Assembly (NCBI RefSeq): GCF_001043955.1
Contig: NZ_LABZ01000121.1
Coordinates: 1-42,489 of the forward strand
DNA length: 42,489 nt
Source: Methylobacterium tarhaniae
GTDB lineage: Bacteria > Pseudomonadota > Alphaproteobacteria > Rhizobiales > Beijerinckiaceae
Direction: 5' to 3'
Position 1 is the stretch's first letter; each line of letters opens with the position of its first letter. Shown here piece by piece: positions 24,969 to 35,997 of this stretch. Under the pieces are notes generated by a model. It had not been told where the DNA came from and searched no databases. It saw only the letters and a program-made list of their open reading frames with translations. Position numbers and translations under genes: made by a program.

Positions 24969-25598
24969 ATGGCCCGCACCCGCGCCAGCGACTACGACGA
25001 CAAGCGCCGGGCGATCCTCGATCGCTCGGCCGAGCTGTTCGCCGCCCACGGCTACGACCGCGCCTCGATGAGCCGGATCGCCGAGGCCTGCGGCGTCTCG
25101 AAGGCGAACCTCTACCACTACTATCGCGACAAGGACGAGATCCTGTTCGACGTGATCCGGCTGCACCTGGAGGAGCTGCTGGAAGCGGTCGAGGCCGCCG
25201 ACCGGCCGGGCCTCGCCCCCGAGCCGCGCCTGCGCAGCCTCGCCGAGGCGCTGCTGGAGGCCTACCGGGACGCCGACGCCCAGCACAAGGTGCAGATCAA
25301 CCATCTGGGCCTGCTCTCGCCCGAGCGGCAGGCGGAGCTGAAGGCGAGCGAGCGCGAGCTGGTCCGCCTCTTCTCCGAGGCGATCGCCGGTGTGGCGCCG
25401 CACCTCGCCGGGACGGCGCTCCTGAAGCCCGTGACCATGTCGTTCTTCGGCATGGTCAACTGGCACTACCTCTGGTTCCGGCCCGGCGCTGGGCTGACCC
25501 GGGCGGATTACGCGGATCTGGTGACCCGGCTGATTGCCGAGGGTGCGCGGGGGATCGGCGGGGAGCGGGCGCCGGAGATGCGTGCCGTCAGGGGATGA
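24969..25598 (+). CDS. paaR: TetR-family regulator, probable PaaR
   Basis: A 209-residue TetR-type protein. The N-terminal domain (about 10-60) contains RRAILDRSAELFAAHGYDRASM and the helix-turn-helix IAEACGVSKANLYHYYRDKDEILFDVI. The C-terminal ligand domain ends SFFGMVNWHYLWFRPG. PaaR repressors in several proteobacteria sense phenylacetyl-CoA and repress paa genes. Its place as last gene of paaGIK and the dyad at the paaG promoter support that name; ligand response is inferred. Confidence 0.82.
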   Translation: MARTRASDYDDKRRAILDRSAELFAAHGYDRASMSRIAEACGVSKANLYHYYRDKDEILFDVIRLHLEELLEAVEAADRPGLAPEPRLRSLAEALLEAYRDADAQHKVQINHLGLLSPERQAELKASERELVRLFSEAIAGVAPHLAGTALLKPVTMSFFGMVNWHYLWFRPGAGLTRADYADLVTRLIAEGARGIGGERAPEMRAVRG

Positions 25599-25625
25599 TT
25601 TCGACCGGCCCGTTGCGCGCATTCG

Positions 25626-25649
25626 CCTCTCCCCGCCCGCGGGGCGAGG
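25626..25649. repeat. Short GC-rich palindrome between convergent genes
   Basis: CCTC and CCCCG (25626-25635) pair with CGGGG and GAGG (25640-25649). It closely resembles the first hairpin of the repeat in the phn-operon acetyltransferase. It lies between paaR and the GNAT gene, which are convergent, where it could act as a weak bidirectional terminator. Confidence 0.6.
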
Positions 25650-25670
25650 GGGGACGAGTGCCTCACCGAC

Positions 25671-26207
25671 TCACGCCGCGACGCGGAACTCCTCCCCCGG
25701 CAGCGTGCTCGGCACCGGCCGCCCGGTCGCCCGCACCATGCCGTTCGCGCCGTCGAGGGCGCCGGGCACGAGGTCGAGGGCCAGGAACCGCTCCGGCGCG
25801 TAGGGGCCGGGCAGGCTCAAGGTCCCGACCCGGTCGCGGGTGAAGCCGAAGCGGGCGTAGTAGGGCGCATCGCCCACCAGGATCACCGCCCGGTGGCCGA
25901 GCGACGCCGCGCGGGACAGCGCCTCCCGCATCAGCCGATTGCCGATGCCGAGCCCGTGCAGGGCCGGATCGACCGCGATCGGGCCGAGCATCAGGGCGGG
26001 AATGCCGCCGGCATCGACGTCCCACAGCCGCACGGTGGCGACCAGGCGGCCGTCCATCTCGACGACGAGGGCGAGGCCGTCCGCCGGAAGGCGCCCCTCG
26101 CGCAGGCGCTCGCAGGTCTTGGTGAAGCGGGCCTCGCCGAAGCACAGGTCGAGCAGGTGCTCGCGGGCGGCGATGTCGGCGGCGCGCTCGTCGCGGATCT
26201 GGATCAC
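25671..26207 (-). CDS. GNAT-family N-acetyltransferase
   Basis: A 178-residue GNAT protein. It starts with QIRDERAADIAAREHLLDLCFGEARF and has the acetyl-CoA loop HGLGIGNRLMREAL after GPIAVDPAL, then AVILVGDAPYYARFGF, a pattern shared with the YhbS-type group. GTG 26207 is preferred over the upstream ATG (26243) because GGGAGGG lies 8 nt before it and the domain begins there. The substrate is unknown; it may act on small amines or proteins. Confidence 0.82.
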   Translation of the reverse strand: MIQIRDERAADIAAREHLLDLCFGEARFTKTCERLREGRLPADGLALVVEMDGRLVATVRLWDVDAGGIPALMLGPIAVDPALHGLGIGNRLMREALSRAASLGHRAVILVGDAPYYARFGFTRDRVGTLSLPGPYAPERFLALDLVPGALDGANGMVRATGRPVPSTLPGEEFRVAA

Positions 26208-26384
26208 GGCCGTACCCTCCCGAAACTCACAGAAAACGGGCAAAGGACAGCCCTCGCACCCGCCGCACGCGGCGGGCCGTCCGGGACTAGGAAGATGTGG
26301 ATGGAGGCGCGGGCGCGCCGGGGCCCCGATAACGGGCGACCCGGCGCGTCGTTCCGAAAGGTCGGCGCCCGACGGCGCCGATCG

Positions 26385-27551
26385 TCAGATCACGTAGGAC
26401 TGGAGCGGCGGGAAGCCGTTGAACGCCACCGCCGCGTAGGTGGTGGTGTAGGCGCCCGCACCCTCGATCAGCACCTTGTCGCCGATCGCCAGCGAGATCG
26501 GCAGCGGGTAGGGGGTCTTCTCGTAGAGCACGTCGGCCGAGTCGCAGGTCGGGCCGGCGAGCACGCAGGGCACCGTGCGGTCCTCGTCGCGCTCGGTGAC
26601 GATGCGGTAGCGGATCGACTCGTCCATCGTCTCGGCGAGGCCGCCGAACTTGCCGATGTCGAGATAGACCCACCGCACCTCGTCGGCGGCGTCGGACTTC
26701 TGCGAGACCAGGACGACCTCGGCCTCGATCATGCCGGCATTGCCGACCATGCCGCGGCCCGGCTCGATGATCGTCTCCGGCAGCTGGTTGCCGAAATGCT
26801 TGGTCAGCGCCCGGAAGATCGCGTCGCCGTAGGATTCCACGCCCGGCACCGCCTTGAGGTACCGGGTCGGGAAGCCGCCGCCGAGATTGACCATCGAGAG
26901 ATGGATGCCGCGCTCGGCGCATTCACGGAAGATCATCGAGGCGGAGGCGAGCGCCCCGTCCCAGGCTTCCGTGTTGCCCTGCTGCGAGCCGACGTGGAAG
27001 GACACGCCGTAGGCATGCATCCCCGCCCGGTAGGCGTGCTCGAGCACGTCCACCGCCATCTCCGGCACGCAGCCGAACTTGCGCGACAAAGGCCACTCGG
27101 CGCCGGCGCCGTCGCACAGGATGCGGCAGAACACCTGCACGTCCTCGCGGGCGACCTTGACCGCGTCGGCGGCGCGGGCGATCTTGTCGACCTCGGCCTG
27201 GCAGTCGACGGCGAAGAGCCTCACGCCGAGCTGCAGCGCGCGGGCGATGCAGCGCTCCTTCTTGATGGTGTTGCCGAACGACACGCGGTCGGCGGTGGCG
27301 CCGGCGGAGAGGGCCATCTGGATCTCGACCACCGAGGCGGTGTCGAAGCACGAGCCCATCTCGGCGAGCGCGCGCAGCACCTCGGGAGCCGGGTTCGCCT
27401 TGACGGCGTAGAACACCCTCGTGTCCGGCAGGGCGCGGGCGAAGGCGGTGTAGTTGTCGCGCACGACATCGAGGTCGAGGACCATCACGGGACCCTCGTC
27501 CCGGCCGAGTTCACGGCGCACGCGCAGGAAATCGCGGATGCGATCGGTCAT
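26385..27551 (-). CDS. PLP-dependent ornithine/lysine decarboxylase
   Basis: A 388-residue fold-type III decarboxylase. The PLP lysine is K51 in VFYAVKANPAPEVL. A glycine-rich phosphate site is VNLGGGFPTRY, followed by IEPGRGMVGNAG. The GPTCDSADVLYE block, with the catalytic Cys, is the signature that separates ornithine/lysine decarboxylases from arginine and diaminopimelate enzymes. It makes putrescine or cadaverine from ornithine or lysine. Start ATG 27551 follows GGTGGGG. A structured leader of about 700 nt precedes it, which points to RNA-level control, probably by polyamine or ornithine (inference). Confidence 0.92.
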   Translation of the reverse strand: MTDRIRDFLRVRRELGRDEGPVMVLDLDVVRDNYTAFARALPDTRVFYAVKANPAPEVLRALAEMGSCFDTASVVEIQMALSAGATADRVSFGNTIKKERCIARALQLGVRLFAVDCQAEVDKIARAADAVKVAREDVQVFCRILCDGAGAEWPLSRKFGCVPEMAVDVLEHAYRAGMHAYGVSFHVGSQQGNTEAWDGALASASMIFRECAERGIHLSMVNLGGGFPTRYLKAVPGVESYGDAIFRALTKHFGNQLPETIIEPGRGMVGNAGMIEAEVVLVSQKSDAADEVRWVYLDIGKFGGLAETMDESIRYRIVTERDEDRTVPCVLAGPTCDSADVLYEKTPYPLPISLAIGDKVLIEGAGAYTTTYAAVAFNGFPPLQSYVI

Positions 27552-28000
27552 GATCAGCCCCACCAAAGGTTCGAGAGGGCTCCCGCGGGAACCCGAAGTC
27601 GAGATCAAGACGGCGCGCGTCGGCCGTCCGGCGTCAGGGGGCGATGCGACGCGGCGCGGACGTGCTGTGGAGACACGCCGTGCGACGCGGGCGCAGAGCA
27701 CCCGGAAGCTGCCTTTGCTTGGAACGGGGAAACCCGATCCGCACTCGGGGCAAGGAGAAACAAGCCTCTTCGGTGTCGGCCTTTGGAGGGCCGACGAGAC
27801 CAAAAAAGCCCGTTCGTCGTTGCTTTAAGCTGCGTCCCCCGTGGAGAGCGGGGTTCGCCGGTTTTGCCTCCGGCTGCCGGTTGTTGTCGGGGTCCGGTGT
27901 CGCCACCTGGATGCCGGCCGGAGGGATCCACCCTTCCCGGCCATCGATCCTTTAAGACCCCTGGCGGCTGTCCGGCCTCTTGTCCGGATGCCCACCAACC
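27552..28000 (-). promoter_or_regulatory. Long structured leader of the decarboxylase gene, speF-motif candidate
   Basis: On the minus strand a run of six T (27807-27802) follows CGGGC, giving a terminator-like GCTTTTTT. CGACGA (27819-27814) can pair with TCGTCG (27797-27792). The latter overlaps GTCGGCC (27795-27789), which forms a perfect 7-bp hairpin with GGCCGAC (27781-27775). The two pairings exclude each other. A further CCCCG/CGGGG hairpin lies upstream, near 27838-27854. Alphaproteobacterial ornithine decarboxylase genes are known to carry the speF RNA motif, so a similar element is expected here. The gap 27552-28246 contains no convincing gene. Confidence 0.5.
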
Positions 28001-28246
28001 GGCACGCGGCCACAGGCACGTGCGAAATTGGGCAAGGCGGTAGATACGGACCATGGCCCCCGTCCGCAACCCCCGTCCGGCGGATTTTCGCCGGATTTCC
28101 CCGGCGTGGCGCCCGCGACACGGGCAGGGCCCGGCGCAAGGGAGACAGCGTCACGTCGCGGGGCCTTCTCAAGTGGCGCCGGACGGGCCATTCAGCGCGG
28201 CGACGCGCCCGCGCGTTCAGGACGCGCGCCTTATATTCGGACCACC

Positions 28247-29866
28247 ATGACCATCGCACCCTCGCGCCGCGCGCTGCTTGCCGGCCTGCTCTCCTCCGCC
28301 GCCCTGACCGGGGCGGCCTCCGCCCAGGTCGGGCCGACCCAGCCCGGCCCGAGCGCCCTGCCGCCGCCGGGCCCGAGCCCGGCCCCGTCGGGCTCGGCCC
28401 GCTTCCGCTTCGACGAGGTGGTCCGCCGGGCGCGCGCGCTCGCCGGCGCGCCCTTCGAGGCGACCGTGGCGCCGCTGCCGGCGCCGCTCGCCTCCCTCGA
28501 CTACGATGCCTGGCGCGACATCCGCTTCCGGCCCGACAAGGCGCTGCTCGGCGACCAGGACGGGCCGTTCCGGCTGCAGCTGTTCCATCTCGGCTTTCTG
28601 TATACGCGGCCGGTGACCGTGAACGTGGTGCGCGACGGCGTGCCGACGCCGATCCCCTACCAGCCCGGCCTGTTCGATTACGGCCGCACCACCATCGACA
28701 AGCCGTTGCCGGTCAATCTCGGCTTCGCGGGCTTCCGGCTCCATTATCCGCTCAACAAGCCGGGCGTGCTCGACGAGCTGATCGCGTTCCTCGGCGCCAG
28801 CTACTACCGCTTCCTCGGCCGCGACCAGCTCTACGGGCTCTCGGCGAGGGGGCTCGCGGTCAATGTCGAGGGCGTCGGCGGGCCGGAGGAATTCCCGGTC
28901 TTCCGCGAGTTCTGGATCGAGATGCCGCCCAAGGGCGCCGACCGGGCGGTGATCTACGCCCTCCTCGACGGGCCGTCCTGCACCGGCGCGTTCCAGTTCC
29001 TGGTCTATCCGGGCGACGAGACCGTGGTCGACGTGCGCTGCACGCTCATTCCGCGCCGCGAAGTGGCGACGGTCGGCATCGCGCCGCTGACCTCGATGTT
29101 CTTCATCGGCGAGAACGACCGCCACCACTCGGACGATTACCGCCCCGAACTGCACGATTCCGACGGGCTCCTGATGCAGTCCGGCGGCGGCGAGTGGATC
29201 TGGCGCCCCTTGCGCAACCCCAAGGAGCGCTGCATCTCGGCCTTCGAGGACCGCAACCCGAAGGGCTTCGGGCTGATGCAGCGCGACCGGGTGTTCGAGG
29301 ATTACCAGGACCTCGAAGCGTTCTACCACCGCCGTCCCGGCTACTGGGTCGAGCCGCAGGGCGAGTGGGGCGAGGGCACGGTGCGCCTCGTCGAACTGCC
29401 GACCGAGAACGAGACCCACGACAACATCGTGGCCTCCTGGCAGCCGAAGCAGCCCTACAAGCCCGGCGAGGCGGTGGAACTGTCCTACAAGATCCGGGCG
29501 CTCGCCGAGACCGACGACCTGCATCCCGGCGGCCGCGTGGTGAACACCTACGTCGCCCGCACCACGGCGAGCGGCGGCACGACTGACGCCAGCGAGCCGC
29601 GCACCCGGCGCTTCCTCGTCGACTTCTCGGGCGGTGACCTCGCCTATTGGCTCTCCGACCCGAAAGCGGTCGAGATCGTGCCCTCGACGACGCAGGGCAA
29701 GATCATGGCGGTCTCGCTGGTGCCCAACCTCCACGTGAAGGGATTCCGCGCCGCGATCGACGTGCGGCTCGACCAGCCCGGCCAGTCGACCGAGCTGCGC
29801 GCCTTCCTGCGTGCCCGCGGCCAGACCCTGACCGAGACCTGGACCTATCCGTGGATGGCCGCGTGA
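28247..29866 (+). CDS. Periplasmic glucan biosynthesis protein, OpgG/OpgD (MdoG) family
   Basis: A 539-residue exported protein. The N-terminus SRRALLAGLLSSAALTGAASAQ has a twin-arginine followed by a hydrophobic core and AxA cleavage, similar to OpgD. A proline-rich linker (about 28-50) precedes the MdoG domain: FDEVVRRARALAGAPF, LDYDAWRDIRFRPDKALL, FQLQ-type strands, ASYYRFLGRDQLYGLSARGLAVN and IFLYP-like FQFLVYPG. The second half contains SMFFIGENDRHHSDDYRPELHDSDGLLM, the family's most conserved block. It shapes osmoregulated periplasmic glucans. A downstream GNAT overlaps its stop. opgH was not found in this window. Confidence 0.9.
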   Translation: MTIAPSRRALLAGLLSSAALTGAASAQVGPTQPGPSALPPPGPSPAPSGSARFRFDEVVRRARALAGAPFEATVAPLPAPLASLDYDAWRDIRFRPDKALLGDQDGPFRLQLFHLGFLYTRPVTVNVVRDGVPTPIPYQPGLFDYGRTTIDKPLPVNLGFAGFRLHYPLNKPGVLDELIAFLGASYYRFLGRDQLYGLSARGLAVNVEGVGGPEEFPVFREFWIEMPPKGADRAVIYALLDGPSCTGAFQFLVYPGDETVVDVRCTLIPRREVATVGIAPLTSMFFIGENDRHHSDDYRPELHDSDGLLMQSGGGEWIWRPLRNPKERCISAFEDRNPKGFGLMQRDRVFEDYQDLEAFYHRRPGYWVEPQGEWGEGTVRLVELPTENETHDNIVASWQPKQPYKPGEAVELSYKIRALAETDDLHPGGRVVNTYVARTTASGGTTDASEPRTRRFLVDFSGGDLAYWLSDPKAVEIVPSTTQGKIMAVSLVPNLHVKGFRAAIDVRLDQPGQSTELRAFLRARGQTLTETWTYPWMAA

Positions 29867-30345
29867 GCGGTCACCCCGCCCGCTCGTCGGCCGTCACGAT
29901 CCGGCCGGCGCTCCGCCAGGACCTCGACGCCCTGATGGCGCTCGAGGTCGCGGCCTTCGCCACCGATCGGGCGGAGCGCCGGGCGATCCGCCACGCCATC
30001 GGGTCGCCGTCGATCTCGCTGCTCGTCGCCCTCGACGACGCGGTGCTGGTCGGCGCCGCCACGATCGAGCGCCGCCGCGGCAGCCGGCGCGCCCGGCTGT
30101 CCTCGATCGCGGTGGCGCCGAGCCGGGCCGGCACGGGCCTCGGCCGGGTGCTGCTCGATGCCGCCGAGGCCGAGGTCCTGGCCCGAGGGTGCGACACCCT
30201 GCGGCTGGAGGTGCGCGAGGATAACGGGGCCGGCATCCGCCTCTACGAGCGCAGCGGCTACCACCGCTTCGAGACCGTGCCGGACTATTACGAGGACGGT
30301 ACCACCGCCTGGCGCTACGAGAAGCGGCTGACCGACGGGGCGTGA
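29863..30345 (+). CDS. GNAT-family N-acetyltransferase (RimI-like)
   Basis: A 160-residue GNAT: VTIRPALRQDLDALMALEVAAF, SIAVAPSRAGTGLGRVLLDAAE with the acetyl-CoA loop RAGTGLGR, then LRLEVREDNGAGIRLYERSGYHRF and YYEDGTTAWRYEKRL, as in RimI-type enzymes. The GTG start at 29863 overlaps the glucan gene stop (GTGA), which argues for translational coupling. A longer form would run inside the glucan gene. Target unknown. Confidence 0.84.
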   Translation: MSGHPARSSAVTIRPALRQDLDALMALEVAAFATDRAERRAIRHAIGSPSISLLVALDDAVLVGAATIERRRGSRRARLSSIAVAPSRAGTGLGRVLLDAAEAEVLARGCDTLRLEVREDNGAGIRLYERSGYHRFETVPDYYEDGTTAWRYEKRLTDGA

Positions 30346-30547
30346 GCGGAACGCGCGGGGCGTCCGGCCTGCCCCGTTCTGGAACAGTCAGGGCGCGGAT
30401 GGACCGGACGGTCCCTGCGCCTCGTCCATTGCCCCAGCGATATGTGCCGTTGCGGCATGGTTTTCATATGGTTTCCATTGGCACGCTGGACGCAGAGATC
30501 CCGACGACCGAGGCATAGTCCGCCTCACTTCGGGATGAGGTTCAGCG

Positions 30548-30967
30548 ATGGCTCTGACGACCGCCGATTTCCGCAGGATGATCGCCGAGACCCGCGGCGC
30601 TGTCGTTCCGTCATCCGCGCCGATGACCGTGCCCGACCGCGTGCCTCATCGTTTCGCGCCGGGATCCGGGATGTCGGCCCGTTGCGACGATGGCCCGGCG
30701 CGGACCATCGAGATCGTCCTCGTGCCGGCCACCCGGCCGCCGGGCCGCGGCTGGCTCGGCGGCCTCGCGACATTGGCCAAGGTGCTGGCCCTGCCGGTCC
30801 TTCTCGCCGCCGGCCTCTATGCCAAGCCGGTCTACGAGTGCCACAAGCAGAAGGGTCACGGGATGCTCTATTACGGCACCACCGTGACGATGTGCGTGAA
30901 CGAGCGCATGGCCGGGCACGTCGGAAGCGTGCAGGCCTTCCTGGATAGCCGGATGCGGGGAATGTGA
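30548..30967 (+). CDS. Small hypothetical protein with one membrane segment
   Basis: A 139-residue protein not recognised. The first 70 residues are hydrophilic; a single hydrophobic helix GGLATLAKVLALPVLLAAG lies at about 75-93. After it come two cysteines, in VYECHKQKGHGMLYYGTTVTMCVNERM, that could form a disulfide in the periplasm. The start has GAGG 7 nt before it. Codon use matches its neighbours. It is followed by a strong hairpin. Confidence 0.6.
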   Translation: MALTTADFRRMIAETRGAVVPSSAPMTVPDRVPHRFAPGSGMSARCDDGPARTIEIVLVPATRPPGRGWLGGLATLAKVLALPVLLAAGLYAKPVYECHKQKGHGMLYYGTTVTMCVNERMAGHVGSVQAFLDSRMRGM

Positions 30968-30981
30968 GAGGCGCGGCACCC

Positions 30982-31029
30982 GAATCCTTCCCCCGAACTC
31001 GGGCAAGCCTGAGTTCGGGGGAAGGATTC
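30982..31029. terminator. 19-bp perfect inverted repeat between convergent genes
   Basis: GAATCCTTCCCCCGAACTC (30982-31000) is the exact complement of 31011-31029 with a 10-nt loop. It lies 15 bp after the small membrane protein gene and 37 bp beyond the secA stop. It is a plausible bidirectional terminator, although no T-tract is adjacent. It may equally be a repeat element. Confidence 0.7.
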
Positions 31030-31065
31030 ACGCGCGAGCCTTTCAGGGCATCGTCTTTGCGACGA

Positions 31066-33936
<2,871 letters not shown>

Positions 33937-34172
33937 CGTGAACCTGCGATCGATCGTAACGGTAGTGGCGCGCGCCGCGGGCGCCTTATAGGCCCATATA
34001 GGGAGCCGTGCACCCAAAAGGCAGCACTCGCCCTGGACCAACTTGGCCGTGCTGCGAAAGACGGGGGGAGGAGGGCCGGGACGCCGCTTGATTCCCGCCC
34101 CGGCACCGCCCTACCTGCCATTTGGTACAGGTACCAGGGATGCGGCCGCAACGTCGGCCGGGGAGGAACACC

Positions 34173-35405
34173 ATGACACGCTTGAGCCGGGCGCTCGCCC
34201 GCACCACTGCGCTCGCCGCCGGTCTCTGCTTCGCACTCGCCGCGCAGGCGCAGACCGCCCAGAAGGGCGCCTCCGACGGCGTGGTGAAGATCGGCATCCT
34301 CAACGACCAGTCCGGCGTCTACGCCGATTTCGGCGGTCGCGGCTCGGTCGAGGCGGCGAAGATGGCGGTCGAGGATTTCGGGGGCAAGGTCCTCGACGTG
34401 CCGGTGCAGATCGTCGATGCCGACCACCAGAACAAGCCGGACATCGCCTCGAACGTTGCCCGGCAATGGTACGACACCGATCGTGTCGATGCGATCATGG
34501 AGCTGACCACCTCCTCGGTGGCGCTCGCGGTGCAGGGCCTGTCGAAGGAGAAGCGCAAGATCACCATCGTCGACGGCGCCGCCACGTCGGACCTCACCGG
34601 CAAGCAGTGCACGCCATACGGTTTCCACTGGGCCTACGACACCCACGCGCTGGCGGTCGGCACCGGCGGCTCGCTGGTCGAGACCGGCGGCGACACCTGG
34701 TTCTTCCTCACCGCCGATTACGCCTTCGGCTCGGCGCTCCAGGCCGACGTGACCCAATACGTGACCCAGAAGGGCGGCAAGGTGGTGGGCGCGGTGCGCC
34801 ACCCCTTGAGTGCGCAGGATTTCTCCTCGTTCCTGCTCCAGGCCCAAGGCTCGGGCGCCAAGATCATCGGGCTCGCCAATGCCGGCCTCGACACCGCGAA
34901 CGCGATCAAGCAGGCGGCGGAATTCGGCATCGTCCAGGGCGGCCAGCGCCTCGCGGCCCTGCTGTTCACCCTGGCCGAGGTGCACGGCCTCGGCCTCAAG
35001 GCGGCGCAGGGCATCGTGCTGACGGAGGGCTATTACTGGGACCTCGACGACCAATCCCGGGCTTTCGCCAAGCGCTACATGGCCAAGACCGGCAAGATGC
35101 CGAACATGATCCAGGCCGGCACCTACTCGTCGGTCACGCACTACCTCAAGGCCGTGAAGGCCGCCGGCACCGACGACACCGACGCGGTCGCGGCCAAGAT
35201 GCGCGAATTGCCCGTCGACGACTTCTTCGGCCGCGGCGGCAAGGTGCAGGCCAACGGCCGCATGGTCCACGACATGTACCTGTTCCAGGTCAAGTCGCCG
35301 GCCGAGTCGAAGGCGCCGTGGGACTATTACAAGCTGCTGGCGACGATTCCGGGCGACAAGGCGTTCCTGTCGGCCAAGGCGAGCGGGTGCCCGCTGACGC
35401 AGTGA
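34173..35405 (+). CDS. Periplasmic solute-binding protein, paralogue of the protein at 17340-18617
   Basis: A 410-residue type-1 periplasmic binding protein with a signal peptide (ARTTALAAGLCFALAAQAQ). Mature segments VKIGILNDQSGVYADFGGRGS, DHQNKPDIASNVARQWYD, GGDTWFFLTADYAFG and IIGLANAGLDTANAIKQAAEFG match those of the protein at 17340 nearly block by block. The same ligand class is likely, unknown here. Start ATG 34173 has GGAGGAACACC upstream. No transport partners lie alongside. Two hairpins follow the stop. Confidence 0.88.
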   Translation: MTRLSRALARTTALAAGLCFALAAQAQTAQKGASDGVVKIGILNDQSGVYADFGGRGSVEAAKMAVEDFGGKVLDVPVQIVDADHQNKPDIASNVARQWYDTDRVDAIMELTTSSVALAVQGLSKEKRKITIVDGAATSDLTGKQCTPYGFHWAYDTHALAVGTGGSLVETGGDTWFFLTADYAFGSALQADVTQYVTQKGGKVVGAVRHPLSAQDFSSFLLQAQGSGAKIIGLANAGLDTANAIKQAAEFGIVQGGQRLAALLFTLAEVHGLGLKAAQGIVLTEGYYWDLDDQSRAFAKRYMAKTGKMPNMIQAGTYSSVTHYLKAVKAAGTDDTDAVAAKMRELPVDDFFGRGGKVQANGRMVHDMYLFQVKSPAESKAPWDYYKLLATIPGDKAFLSAKASGCPLTQ

Positions 35406-35414
35406 GGAGAATGG

Positions 35415-35488
35415 GCCCTGCTCTCAGGCATTGATGGCAGGGCTAAAACGCGAGGGAGGCTGACCAGTTTTTCAGCTCCTCCCCCGCG
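35415..35488 (+). terminator. Two hairpins after the solute-binding gene
   Basis: GCCCTGC (35415-35421) pairs with GCAGGGC (35437-35443), followed by TAAAA. A second, larger stem pairs CGCG-n-GGGAGG-n-CTGA (35449-35463) with TCAG-n2-CCTCCC-n-CGCG (35472-35488). The second loop contains TTTTT. Together they probably terminate transcription after the gene at 34173-35405. Confidence 0.6.
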
Positions 35489-35535
35489 ATTCCGAATTTA
35501 GCGCACCTATGTGTGGCGGCGCATAGGGTATGGCC

Positions 35536-35751
35536 TTAGGATTTTCCCGCCTTGTTCAAAAGCCTTGCAATTTCTTCGACTGTCCCAAGAACTAGTAGAT
35601 CCCTCGGCGAGCCATCGGAATTCTGGTAATTGAATACAATCCTGCTCACTGGTCGCTTGTTTGCGTCATGAACATTGTATTCGACTGAAGATACATATTC
35701 AGGGTTAATTGCGATATGCCGATTGGCTGGATCGTTCAAGACAACTAACAT
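35536..35751 (-). CDS. 71-residue hypothetical protein in an AT-rich islet
   Basis: A small ORF not recognised by family. It reads as a mixed beta protein: LVVLNDPANRHIAINPEYVSS, then VEYNVHDANKRPVSRIVFNYQ, and ends VLGTVEEIARLLNKAG, a helix. This vaguely resembles FlbD-like small proteins, but I would not name it so. Its base composition (under 50% GC, with rare codons such as TTA, AAT and ATA) differs from neighbours. The region 35500-35940 shares that composition, so recent transfer is likely. No other gene is convincing in 35752-35997. Confidence 0.55.
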   Translation of the reverse strand: MLVVLNDPANRHIAINPEYVSSVEYNVHDANKRPVSRIVFNYQNSDGSPRDLLVLGTVEEIARLLNKAGKS

Positions 35752-35997
35752 GCGGTTCCTCGCAATACCTACCAGTTATATAGCGGCAATAGCCGCTTGT
35801 GCAACCAGTAAGGTATTTCGAGGCAGGCGAATTTCGACCCCACCAAGCAAATCAGATGCACATAGTCAGTATGTCTACGAGCGGCTGAAGCTGTATGCTC
35901 CGCTGACAAGAGCTAAGCACGCTCCCGCTGCCACCCGATCGTAAGCGGACCGACTCAAACGGAGAAGGGGCGCCCCACCCGGGACGCCCCACCCCGA

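Noticed and set aside
27552..27803. 84-residue N-terminal extension of the decarboxylase
   Set aside because: The frame happens to be open through the structured leader; family N-terminus begins at MTDRIRDFL (27551), with a ribosome-binding site.
30478..30495. TGGCACGCTGGACGC, resembling a sigma54 -24/-12 site upstream of the small membrane protein
   Set aside because: The -12 part has ACGC rather than TTGC, so it falls short of consensus.
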